The notes under the pieces: model-generated | Databases searched by the model: none | What the model was told of the DNA's origin: nothing | What the model saw: the letters and a program-made list of their open reading frames with translations, nothing else | NCBI GenBank assembly: GCA_910585195.1 | Contig: CAJUCX010000012.1 | Location: 1 to 30,110, forward strand | Length of the DNA: 30,110 nt | Direction: 5' to 3' | Origin: an uncultured Christensenellaceae bacterium | Lineage (GTDB): Bacteria > Bacillota > Clostridia > Christensenellales > CAG-314 | Program-made: the position numbers and the translations under genes | In this document: piece after piece, positions 24,139 through 30,110 of the stretch | How the letters are laid out: each line of letters begins with the position of its first letter | How positions within the stretch are numbered: the stretch's first letter is position 1

Positions 24139-25320
24139 ATGAAAACAACAATTTTGAAAAAATGCGGGATTATTTGCGAATATAATCCTTTGCACAACGG
24201 ACATATAAGACAAATTCAAGCGGCAAAAAAAGAAACTAATTGCGACGCTTTGATTTGCATTATGAGCGGAAACTTTACCCAACGGGCGGACGGCGCCGTC
24301 TTGGACAAGTATACCCGAGCAAAGCACGCAGTCTTGGCAGGCGCAGATGCGGTAATAGAATTGCCTGCGGTTTTTGCGGTTAATTCTGCGGAAGATTTTG
24401 CATACGGCGCAGTAAAGTTGCTTGCCGCCTTAGAGTTCGATTATCTTCATTTCGGCAGCGAAGCGGGCGATGTAACCGTTTTGCGGCAAATTGCCGAGTT
24501 TATGCTTAATCCGCCAACTTCTTACACAAAAAAGTTGCAGGAAAATTTAAGCAAAGGCTTGTCTTATCCTCAAAGCATTGCAAAAGCTGCGGCAAAATAT
24601 TTCGACACCGACGTTATTTCCCGCCCGAACAACGTGTTGGCAATAGAATATATAAAAGAAATAATTAAACAATCCGGCAAAATACAACCGCTTACCCTGC
24701 AACGCAACAGCGACTATCACAGCGACGATTTGCTTGCCGAGTTTTGTTCCGCTTCCGCAATACGCACCGCCTGCGGTAAACAAGACTTCAAAAAAATAAA
24801 AAAGCACGTACCGCATTACGTTTATGAAGATTTGGTTAAAAATCAATATTTTCGCCAGCAGAACTTCGAAATTTTTGCGCAGGGTTTTTTGATAACTTCA
24901 AATGCAAATTATCTTAAAGACATTTACGGCGCGGACGAAGGATTGCACAACAAATTACTTAAAAATGCAACTTTGCCGTGTTACAGCGATATGCTGTTTT
25001 CCACAAAAAGCAAACGCTATACCCTGCTTAAAATAAAGCGCCTTGTGCTCAACAGCGTTTTGAATATCAACAAAAATGTAATGAAAAAAGCAAAAAAAGC
25101 AAAGCCGTATTATAAAATACTTGCAATAAATAAAGACAGATGCGATATTTTAAGCGATTTTGCAAGGTGCTCCGCCGCAAGCAATATTAAAGAATTGAAC
25201 GATATTCAATCTGAAATTTATGCAATAGACTGCAAAGCAACAAACTTATACTCGGCGCTCTGTCAACGGCAAGGAAATTTGGACTCCGCACTGCCGATGC
25301 AAAAAATAGACGTAAATTAA
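24139..25320 (+). CDS. tmcAL: tRNA(Met) cytidine acetate ligase TmcAL (YlbM family)
   Basis: Activates acetate with ATP to acetyl-adenylate and acetylates C34 of elongator tRNA-Met (ac4C), improving AUG decoding. The 393 residues carry the nucleotidyltransferase HxGH motif as H19-N-G-H22 in EYNPLHNGH. IMSGNFTQRADGAVLDKYTRA, given in part, and GADAVIELPAVFAVNSAEDFAYGAV, shortened here, match the YlbM family. The C-terminal helical half is more divergent. The ATG at 24139 has no evident ribosome binding site. It faces away from pta-ackA, whose product or substrate acetate is also the TmcAL substrate. A strong terminator follows the stop directly. Confidence 0.92.
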   Translation: MKTTILKKCGIICEYNPLHNGHIRQIQAAKKETNCDALICIMSGNFTQRADGAVLDKYTRAKHAVLAGADAVIELPAVFAVNSAEDFAYGAVKLLAALEFDYLHFGSEAGDVTVLRQIAEFMLNPPTSYTKKLQENLSKGLSYPQSIAKAAAKYFDTDVISRPNNVLAIEYIKEIIKQSGKIQPLTLQRNSDYHSDDLLAEFCSASAIRTACGKQDFKKIKKHVPHYVYEDLVKNQYFRQQNFEIFAQGFLITSNANYLKDIYGADEGLHNKLLKNATLPCYSDMLFSTKSKRYTLLKIKRLVLNSVLNINKNVMKKAKKAKPYYKILAINKDRCDILSDFARCSAASNIKELNDIQSEIYAIDCKATNLYSALCQRQGNLDSALPMQKIDVN

Positions 25321-25322
25321 AG

Positions 25323-25343
25323 AACGGCGTTTGCCGTTTTTTT
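25323..25343 (+). terminator. Intrinsic terminator after tmcAL
   Basis: AACGGC and GCCGTT pair around GTTT and run into seven T. It starts two bases after the tmcAL stop and separates tmcAL from ylbJ. Confidence 0.92.
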
Positions 25344-25410
25344 ATTTTGCAAATAAAGTTGCGCCGTCGCTTGCACTCATACGAATTGACGCTTTGACAT
25401 AAAATTTATT

Positions 25411-26382
25411 ATGCAAAAAAGTAAAGTTAAAGACGTTAATTTGTGGCTGTCTCTTTTGATTTTTATATGCATTTTTATATTTGTTTTTAACCCGACAAAA
25501 TATATGCAATCTGTAAGCAACGGTTTGACCGTGTGGGCCATTGCGGTTATACCGGCACTCTTCCCCTTTTTTGTTTTGAGCAAACTTTTGGTGGAGCTAA
25601 ACTTTTTTGAAAGATTTGCAAAATACATTGCGCCGATTACCCGCAAATTGTTTAAGGCGCCGGCAATTTCCGGATACATATTTATAATAAGTATAGTGTC
25701 GGGCTATCCGATAGGCGCAAAACTTACGGAAGAATATTACAAAAAAGGATTGCTTACCGCAACTCAATGCAAAAAAATTGCGACGTTCACCTCCACAAGC
25801 GGACCTTTGTTTATTTTGGGCACCGTCGGCGGAAAGTTTTTGGGAAACCCGTCAATCGGCTTTATCTTGCTTTTTTGCCATATTGCTTCCGCGATTTTTT
25901 GCGGAATTGCTTTTAGAAATTTTTACTGCGACAATACAGAAAGTTTGCCGTTGATGCAAAACAAAATAGAAAAAAATGCACTTAACGATTGTATCTATTC
26001 TTCCGTTATGGGAATTTTAACCGTAGGCGCGTTTATATGTTTGTTTTATATGTTTATCGATATGCTGTTTGCCACAAATGCCGTACAGCACGTCGCAACA
26101 TGGCTGTTTCCGAATAACTCCGCAACGGTACAAGCATTTTTTACAGGATTATTCGAAGTTACACGCGGCTGTCAGGAACTTTCTATGTTAGGGCTTACAA
26201 ATACAGCAACGACCGTGCTTTGCTCCACTTTGATTTCCTTCGGAGGTTTTTGCATTATGCTGCAAAGTTTTACTTATCTTAAAAATTGCAAAATTTCTTT
26301 CAAGCAAATTTTTACGGTAAAACTAATTCAAGCGTCGATTGCATCTTTGTTTACTTATTTAATTTGTCTTTTAATTTTTTAG
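25411..26382 (+). CDS. ylbJ: YlbJ-like integral membrane protein (nucleoside-recognition/Gate domain)
   Basis: Polytopic membrane protein similar to sporulation protein YlbJ. Bacillus ylbJ is needed for proper spores, and its transported substrate is not established. The 323 residues begin with a hydrophobic helix (LSLLIFICIFIFVF). The Gate-domain motif WAIAVIPALFPFFVLSKLL is followed by SGYPIGAK and a second half with several more hydrophobic helices. About seven or eight membrane segments can be seen. It is shorter than the ~400-residue Bacillus protein. No ribosome binding site precedes the ATG at 25411. It ends tail-to-tail inside coaD (32-bp overlap). The ylbJ-coaD-rsmD-ylbM neighbourhood supports the assignment. 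Confidence 0.85.
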   Translation: MQKSKVKDVNLWLSLLIFICIFIFVFNPTKYMQSVSNGLTVWAIAVIPALFPFFVLSKLLVELNFFERFAKYIAPITRKLFKAPAISGYIFIISIVSGYPIGAKLTEEYYKKGLLTATQCKKIATFTSTSGPLFILGTVGGKFLGNPSIGFILLFCHIASAIFCGIAFRNFYCDNTESLPLMQNKIEKNALNDCIYSSVMGILTVGAFICLFYMFIDMLFATNAVQHVATWLFPNNSATVQAFFTGLFEVTRGCQELSMLGLTNTATTVLCSTLISFGGFCIMLQSFTYLKNCKISFKQIFTVKLIQASIASLFTYLICLLIF

Positions 26383-26848
26383 AATAAATATTCTGAACTT
26401 CGTCTGCAATTTGCCGAGGCAAATATTCAGACGCGTCGCGCCCCAGCGACAACAGCTCTTTGACGAAAGAAGATGAAATAAAACTCTTGTCTTGCGAGCA
26501 GGGCAAAAATAATGTTTCAACTTCGCCGAGTTTTTTATTTACAGTCGATTGCATAGTTTCATATTCAAAGTCGACGGTATTTCTTACCCCTTTTGCAATA
26601 CAATCTGCACCGTATGTTTTACAAAAATCCACCAGCAAACCTTCGTGCAAAACAACTTTTACGTTATTTAAATTTATCGACTCGGAAACAAGTTTCAGTC
26701 TTTCTTCTCCGTTCAAAATGAGATTCTTCTCTGCATTTTTAGAAACAACTACGCACACTTCATCAAAAATTTTAGAAAGTCTGTTTACCACGTCGAGATG
26801 TCCTACTGTAAACGGGTCGAAACACCCTGCAAAAACACATTTACTCAT
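26351..26848 (-). CDS. coaD: Pantetheine-phosphate adenylyltransferase
   Basis: Adds AMP to 4'-phosphopantetheine, giving dephospho-CoA in CoA synthesis. The 165 residues contain FAGCFDPFTVGHLDVV with the T/HxGH nucleotide-binding site at about residues 14-17. KGVRNTVDFEYE and SQDKSFISSSFVKEL follow; the last is usually ISST in the family. GGAG precedes the ATG at 26848. It overlaps the end of rsmD by 8 bp and the end of convergent ylbJ by 32 bp. Confidence 0.96.
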   Translation of the reverse strand: MSKCVFAGCFDPFTVGHLDVVNRLSKIFDEVCVVVSKNAEKNLILNGEERLKLVSESINLNNVKVVLHEGLLVDFCKTYGADCIAKGVRNTVDFEYETMQSTVNKKLGEVETLFLPCSQDKSFISSSFVKELLSLGRDASEYLPRQIADEVQNIYSKKLKDKLNK

Positions 26849-27389
26849 TGTCGCTCCTTTTGAAAAACATTAAAGTTACGTTGCCCATTTTTCTGTTTTG
26901 CGTCATCGTCAATCCGTCGGCGCAAAATTCACGTTTGTCGTCTGTAAGTTTTTCAACAATGGCACAACCGTCAATTTTAAGCAGGTTTTTTTCTGCAATA
27001 ATTCTTAGCGCATTGTTTACACAATCTCCCGCATACGGTGGGTCGATATAGATAAAATCAAATTTTTCGGGCGGCTGTCTTTTTAGCAGTTGACGGAAAT
27101 CGCCTTCATATACGAAAGAATTTATATCCAAATTTTTCAAGTTTGCTTTCAGTACTTTTAGACTTTCTCTGTCGATATCGCAAAATATAACTTCTTTTGC
27201 GCCTCTCGATACCGCTTCTATACCGATTCCTCCGGAGCCCGAAAACAAGTCTAAAAAAGTGCTGTTTTGTACGTCGAATTGAATTATATTGAATAAAGTT
27301 TCCTTAATTCTATCAAGTGTGGGTCTTACTCTTTCATCTATAGGTGAAATAAGTTTTTTACCTTTTAATCTTCCGCTGATTACTCTCAT
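26841..27389 (-). CDS. rsmD: 16S rRNA (guanine966-N2)-methyltransferase RsmD
   Basis: Methylates G966 of 16S rRNA in the P-site region. The 182 residues begin MRVISGRLKGKKL, with RPTLDRIKETLFNII and the S-adenosylmethionine-binding LDLFSGSGGIGIEA. The catalytic DPPY motif is at about 116-119. The start at 27389 forms an ATGA overlap with the preceding cyclo-ligase gene, with CGGAGATTT as ribosome binding site. rsmD-coaD is a widely conserved pair. Confidence 0.96.
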   Translation of the reverse strand: MRVISGRLKGKKLISPIDERVRPTLDRIKETLFNIIQFDVQNSTFLDLFSGSGGIGIEAVSRGAKEVIFCDIDRESLKVLKANLKNLDINSFVYEGDFRQLLKRQPPEKFDFIYIDPPYAGDCVNNALRIIAEKNLLKIDGCAIVEKLTDDKREFCADGLTMTQNRKMGNVTLMFFKRSDNE

Positions 27390-27937
27390 AAATCTCCGTA
27401 TATTTTGTCTTCCGTAACAACTGCGTCCATTTTTACGTCATAAGCCTCGACAGGCAAACTGTCCGTAATCTGACAACTAAATGCCAACGCTACTTTTTTT
27501 ATTTCCGTTCTCTGCAAAAATCTGTCATAAAACCCTTTGCCGTAACCTATTCTGTTTAATTGCCTGTCAAACACGCTCCCCGGCACTATGCATAAATCTA
27601 TATAATTTTTATCTATGATTTTGGTTGTGTCAGCAGGCTCTTTTATACCGAATTTATTATATACAAAATTGTTTATGTTTTCAACACGTACGGCGTCCAT
27701 ATCTCCGTCTTGTTTTACCGACGGAACGCAAACAGTCTTGCCCAGTAGAAAACATTTTTCAATAATCATTTGCGTATCGACTTCGCTCTTAAAAGATAAA
27801 TACACAAATACGCACTTTGCATTGTTAAACAATTCGCTGTCGACAACCGCCGCGCATATTTTTTGCGACAACTTTTCTCTATCGGCAAGCCTGTCCCTTT
27901 TTTGCAAAAACTCTTTTCTTATTTGATTTTTCATCAT
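27386..27937 (-). CDS. 5-formyltetrahydrofolate cyclo-ligase
   Basis: Uses ATP to convert 5-formyl-THF to 5,10-methenyl-THF, returning the stored folate to one-carbon metabolism. The 183 residues begin with QIRKEFLQKRDRL. Next come VFVYLSFKSEVDTQMII and the strongly conserved GYGKGFYDRFL segment after PGSVFDRQLNRI. The frame is open six codons further upstream. The ATG at 27937 (or the next ATG at 27934) is preferred because of AAGGAA upstream and the ATGA overlap with the alr stop. Folate from this enzyme could serve TrmFO, but no direct link is shown. Confidence 0.93.
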   Translation of the reverse strand: MMKNQIRKEFLQKRDRLADREKLSQKICAAVVDSELFNNAKCVFVYLSFKSEVDTQMIIEKCFLLGKTVCVPSVKQDGDMDAVRVENINNFVYNKFGIKEPADTTKIIDKNYIDLCIVPGSVFDRQLNRIGYGKGFYDRFLQRTEIKKVALAFSCQITDSLPVEAYDVKMDAVVTEDKIYGDL

Positions 27938-28980
27938 CTGTTCCTTAAATTGCACAATATCTCATAAGGTATTGTACCACATATTTTTGCAATTTCATCA
28001 GCTCGAATAAAATTTTTGCCGCATTTGCCCAACAAAATCACCGTATCGCCTTTTTTTAATTGTTTGCCGACATTTTTTATCATAAGCAAATCCATACATA
28101 TATTACCTATTATAGGCATCTTTCCGTAATTTGTAAGCACCTGACCGCCGCTGCCGTATTCCCTAAAAAGTCCGTCGCCGTAGCCGCAATCCAAAACAGC
28201 GATATCCTCTTCGCACCCTGCCAAGTATTTGCAGTCATAACCTACCGTTTGACCTTCTTTTATTCTTTTTGTTTCGACAACTTTTGCCAAAACCGTTTTG
28301 CAAGGATTAAGCGTAAAAAATTTTCTATCCGTATAACCGTACAAGCCTATGCCTATGCGAACCATATCGCAGTGAAATGCCGGACAGCATAAAGCGCCAG
28401 AAGTGTTGCATATATGTGCAATGACGTTTGGATAATGCATTTTTACCGTTTGAGTAAACTTACAAAACGTCCTGTATTGCTTAAACGTCATTTTAGGATC
28501 GGCGTTTACTGTAGAAGCAAAATGAGAGTATATGCCGTCAACAATTACGCCGGACTGTTTACACCTCAAACATAACTTTTTCGCTTCTGACAAATATTTC
28601 AACCCCAAACGGTTCATACCCGTATCGACTTTGAGATGAATTTTGACTTTATTGTCCGCAAACAGTTGCAAATTTTCCGCACCGTCGGCAGTTAGCGTTA
28701 TGTCATATTTTCCAGCAATTTCAACGTCGCTTTTGGGCAGTAACGGATTTAATACCAAAATCTGTTTTTTGATGCCGACGCTGCGCAGCAACATCGCTTC
28801 TTCAAATCTTGCCACTGCAAAAAAATCAACGTCGTTTTCGATATACTGTGCAACTTCCGCAAGCCCGTGCCCGTATGCGTTTGCTTTGACGACGGCGCAC
28901 ATTTTGACTCCGTCGTTTAATTGGCCTTTAATTTTTTTTACGTTGGATTTAATATTTTCGAAATTGATTTTTACTTGCAT
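27934..28980 (-). CDS. alr: Alanine racemase
   Basis: Pyridoxal-phosphate enzyme that makes D-alanine for peptidoglycan. The PLP-binding lysine is Lys32 in VVKANAYGHG. VDTGMNRLG, IYSHFAS, VRIGIGLYG and, in the C-terminal domain, VGYDC (catalytic tyrosine) and GNICMDLLMI follow. At 348 residues it is slightly short, lacking the extra N-terminal residues often seen before the IDL-type strand. AGGAG before the ATG at 28980 is part of the 3' arm of a strong hairpin. It opens the alr/cyclo-ligase/rsmD/coaD gene set. Confidence 0.96.
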   Translation of the reverse strand: MQVKINFENIKSNVKKIKGQLNDGVKMCAVVKANAYGHGLAEVAQYIENDVDFFAVARFEEAMLLRSVGIKKQILVLNPLLPKSDVEIAGKYDITLTADGAENLQLFADNKVKIHLKVDTGMNRLGLKYLSEAKKLCLRCKQSGVIVDGIYSHFASTVNADPKMTFKQYRTFCKFTQTVKMHYPNVIAHICNTSGALCCPAFHCDMVRIGIGLYGYTDRKFFTLNPCKTVLAKVVETKRIKEGQTVGYDCKYLAGCEEDIAVLDCGYGDGLFREYGSGGQVLTNYGKMPIIGNICMDLLMIKNVGKQLKKGDTVILLGKCGKNFIRADEIAKICGTIPYEILCNLRNR

Positions 28981-29023
28981 AAAAAAACTCCTGCGGGGTT
29001 GCCAACAGCCCCGTTGGAGTTTT
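28981..29023 (-). terminator. Terminator-like hairpin containing the alr ribosome binding site
   Basis: On the minus strand AAAACTCC pairs with GGAGTTTT. A second helix (CGGGG with CCCCG) lies inside a 2x2 internal loop, and the apical loop has ten bases. The hairpin ends in seven T directly before the alr ATG. It looks like the terminator of the upstream DUF2156 gene, yet the only Shine-Dalgarno sequence of alr (AGGAG) is inside its 3' arm. Confidence 0.85.
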
Positions 29024-29081
29024 CTTTAGATTCAATATTACTGTAATCAAATATATAATATGCTTTAAGGTTTGTTTTTGC

Positions 29082-30023
29082 TTATACGTTGAATATTTTT
29101 TCAACTTCCGGTTTGTTGGTATATGAAAATTTTTCGGCAAAGCCTATCGGATGATAAGACGATTTGGAGGTACGCATACCCTCCAACCCCAAATCTTCCT
29201 GACGGTTGACGCAAACACAATTTTCAAAATACTTTGTTGCAAAAAAATTGTTTATGGCTTGAAACGTACCGCGAAATTCTACGTCGGCTTTTTCAAACAT
29301 AACCACTCCGACGTTTGCGTGATTTATATATCCTACCGCAAATGCCACGATTTTGCCGTCCACTTTAATAACGTCGCAATGCAAATTTAAGGCTTCCAGA
29401 TTATCCAACGCAATTCTAATTGCACTGCATTCTACGTTAAAATCGTGAGACTCGCAACCTTTGCCCCATTTTTTTACAAGCAAAAGAATTTCGTCTTTCA
29501 TACTTTTGTCGTAGCTTAAAAACTCATAGTCATATTCTGCCATAAAGCCGTGCAAGAAGTTGCGCTTGCTTTTATAGTTTTTACCTGTAAGGTTAATTAA
29601 ATCCGACGGATTGTAAAGATATTCAAAATGACTGCGGCACTCAATCATACTGCAACCTTCCACATTTATATCTGACGCCGCTTCTGCTTGCTGTCTTGTC
29701 AAACGTTCTATATATATATCAAGTCCGTTAGCCACGCAATATTCTGCAATTTTGCACATTGCCGGCACGAAGTCTTCTTTGTTTTTGACAAGCGGCGGAT
29801 AAAATGCCATGAGGTCGTCATTGTCCAAAAAAGAAAGTATAACGCCTTCGTCGATTATACATTTTTTTATCTGCTCGCTCTCTCTCCAACAATACAGGGA
29901 TTCAAAATTGATTTCGCTTGCAGGAGAATCTTTATATAATTCCCCGTTAATAAGAATATCTTCAATTAATTCTTTGTCGTCCATCGTTATGGGTGTAAAC
30001 TTCATATCTTTGGTTTCTAGCAT
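29082..30023 (-). CDS. DUF2156 (phosphatidylglycerol lysyltransferase-like, GNAT-fold) protein
   Basis: Predicted acyl/aminoacyl-transferase of the DUF2156 family, which shares the C-terminal double-GNAT fold of lysylphosphatidylglycerol synthases. The substrate is unknown. The 313 residues have no membrane helices, unlike MprF. Recognisable parts are LYNPSDLINLTGKNYKSKRN, a GNAT-like core with KIVAFAVGYI, and the C-terminal EDLGLEGMRTSKSSYHPIGF. The start may be the ATG at 30023 (weak GTGGA upstream) or the ATG six codons later at 30005, which fits the family N-terminus better. It has its own promoter and lies upstream of alr. Confidence 0.82.
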   Translation of the reverse strand: MLETKDMKFTPITMDDKELIEDILINGELYKDSPASEINFESLYCWRESEQIKKCIIDEGVILSFLDNDDLMAFYPPLVKNKEDFVPAMCKIAEYCVANGLDIYIERLTRQQAEAASDINVEGCSMIECRSHFEYLYNPSDLINLTGKNYKSKRNFLHGFMAEYDYEFLSYDKSMKDEILLLVKKWGKGCESHDFNVECSAIRIALDNLEALNLHCDVIKVDGKIVAFAVGYINHANVGVVMFEKADVEFRGTFQAINNFFATKYFENCVCVNRQEDLGLEGMRTSKSSYHPIGFAEKFSYTNKPEVEKIFNV

Positions 30024-30055
30024 ATATATCCACTTTTGTTTGTAAATTTATAAAG

Positions 30056-30084
30056 ATTATATCACAGATTAGTTCAAAGTTCAA
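30056..30084 (-). promoter_or_regulatory. Promoter of the DUF2156 gene
   Basis: Minus-strand TTGAAC (30084-30079), a 17-bp spacer and a perfect TATAAT (30061-30056), preceded by TGA as in extended -10 promoters. The leader before the gene is about 25-45 bases, depending on the start codon. Confidence 0.75.
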
Positions 30085-30092
30085 GTGCCTTG

Positions 30093-30101
30093 AAGGGGGT
30101 G
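30093..30101 (+). promoter_or_regulatory. Possible ribosome binding site of a plus-strand gene beyond the window
   Basis: AAGGGGGTG is a strong Shine-Dalgarno match, about 9 bases before the end of the window. A divergent gene may start at or just after 30110. No coding sequence can be seen. Confidence 0.3.
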
Positions 30102-30110
30102 AAAAGCACA

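Noticed and set aside
24047..24151. N-terminally extended Pta of 367 residues
   Set aside because: The extra residues are a low-complexity translation of the AT-rich promoter region. The ATG at 24046 has GAGAGG and gives the normal Pta N-terminus.
28981..29081. Riboswitch upstream of alr
   Set aside because: Only a terminator-like hairpin is visible. I cannot recognise a ligand-binding aptamer in the remaining ~60 AT-rich bases.
1..30110. CRISPR array, tRNA or rRNA gene, insertion sequence, prophage or defence island
   Set aside because: No regularly spaced repeats, transposase or phage genes, cloverleaf sequences or rRNA stretches were found by reading. Coding density is almost complete with housekeeping genes, and no gap without a gene exceeds about 210 bases.

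Overview
The window looks like a core housekeeping stretch of an AT-rich Firmicutes chromosome, most likely an uncultured member of Clostridia. This rests on conserved Firmicutes neighbourhoods (dprA-topA-trmFO-hslV-hslU; rnc-smc-ftsY-ylxM-ffh-rpsP-khpA-rimM-trmD; pta-ackA-rpmF-plsX next to ylbM/tmcAL, ylbJ, coaD and rsmD), on strong AGGAG-type ribosome binding sites and on many TTGACA/TATAAT-like promoters. The species cannot be named from the sequence. I see no rRNA, tRNA, CRISPR array, insertion sequence, prophage or defence system. Almost everything is on the minus strand; only tmcAL and ylbJ are on the plus strand.

Layout, read in the direction of minus-strand transcription from high to low coordinates. 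(1) A DUF2156 acyltransferase-like gene (30023-29082) with its own extended -10 promoter is followed by a terminator-like hairpin that also carries the alr ribosome binding site. Then comes the tightly overlapping set alr, 5-formyl-THF cyclo-ligase, rsmD and coaD (28980-26351). (2) Convergent to coaD are the plus-strand genes ylbJ and tmcAL. tmcAL is divergent from pta-ackA across a compact shared promoter. (3) rpmF (L32) has its own near-consensus promoter, a structured leader and a strong terminator. (4) plsX-rnc-smc-ftsY form one coupled operon (21317-15174). (5) A new promoter starts ylxM-ffh-rpsP-khpA-rimM-trmD-rbgA-rnhB-yraN (15091-9793). (6) rplS (L19) is a separate unit with its own promoter and terminator. 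(7) A further promoter starts comM-dprA-topA-trmFO-hslV-hslU-aspS, which leaves the window at base 1.

The genes serve protein targeting (Ffh, FtsY, YlxM), ribosome assembly and ribosomal proteins (S16, L19, L32, RimM, RbgA, KhpA), tRNA and rRNA modification (TrmD, TrmFO, RsmD, TmcAL), chromosome topology and segregation (TopA, SMC), RNA metabolism (RNase III, RNase HII), DNA uptake/recombination (DprA, ComM), proteolysis (HslUV), acetate metabolism (Pta, AckA), phospholipid precursor synthesis (PlsX), cofactors (CoaD, 5-FCL), and the cell wall (Alr).

I did not find a new multi-gene system. The points worth a second look are mostly cis-regulatory. Three promoters share the ten-base element AAAACGCTTG at their -35 region. 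Hairpins abut the start codons of alr, ylxM and rimM. Two direct TGTTTCAC repeats lie exactly 20 bp apart upstream of plsX. Interlocked divergent -10 elements lie between pta and tmcAL. In addition, a one-base frameshift near the end of ackA breaks an otherwise intact gene.
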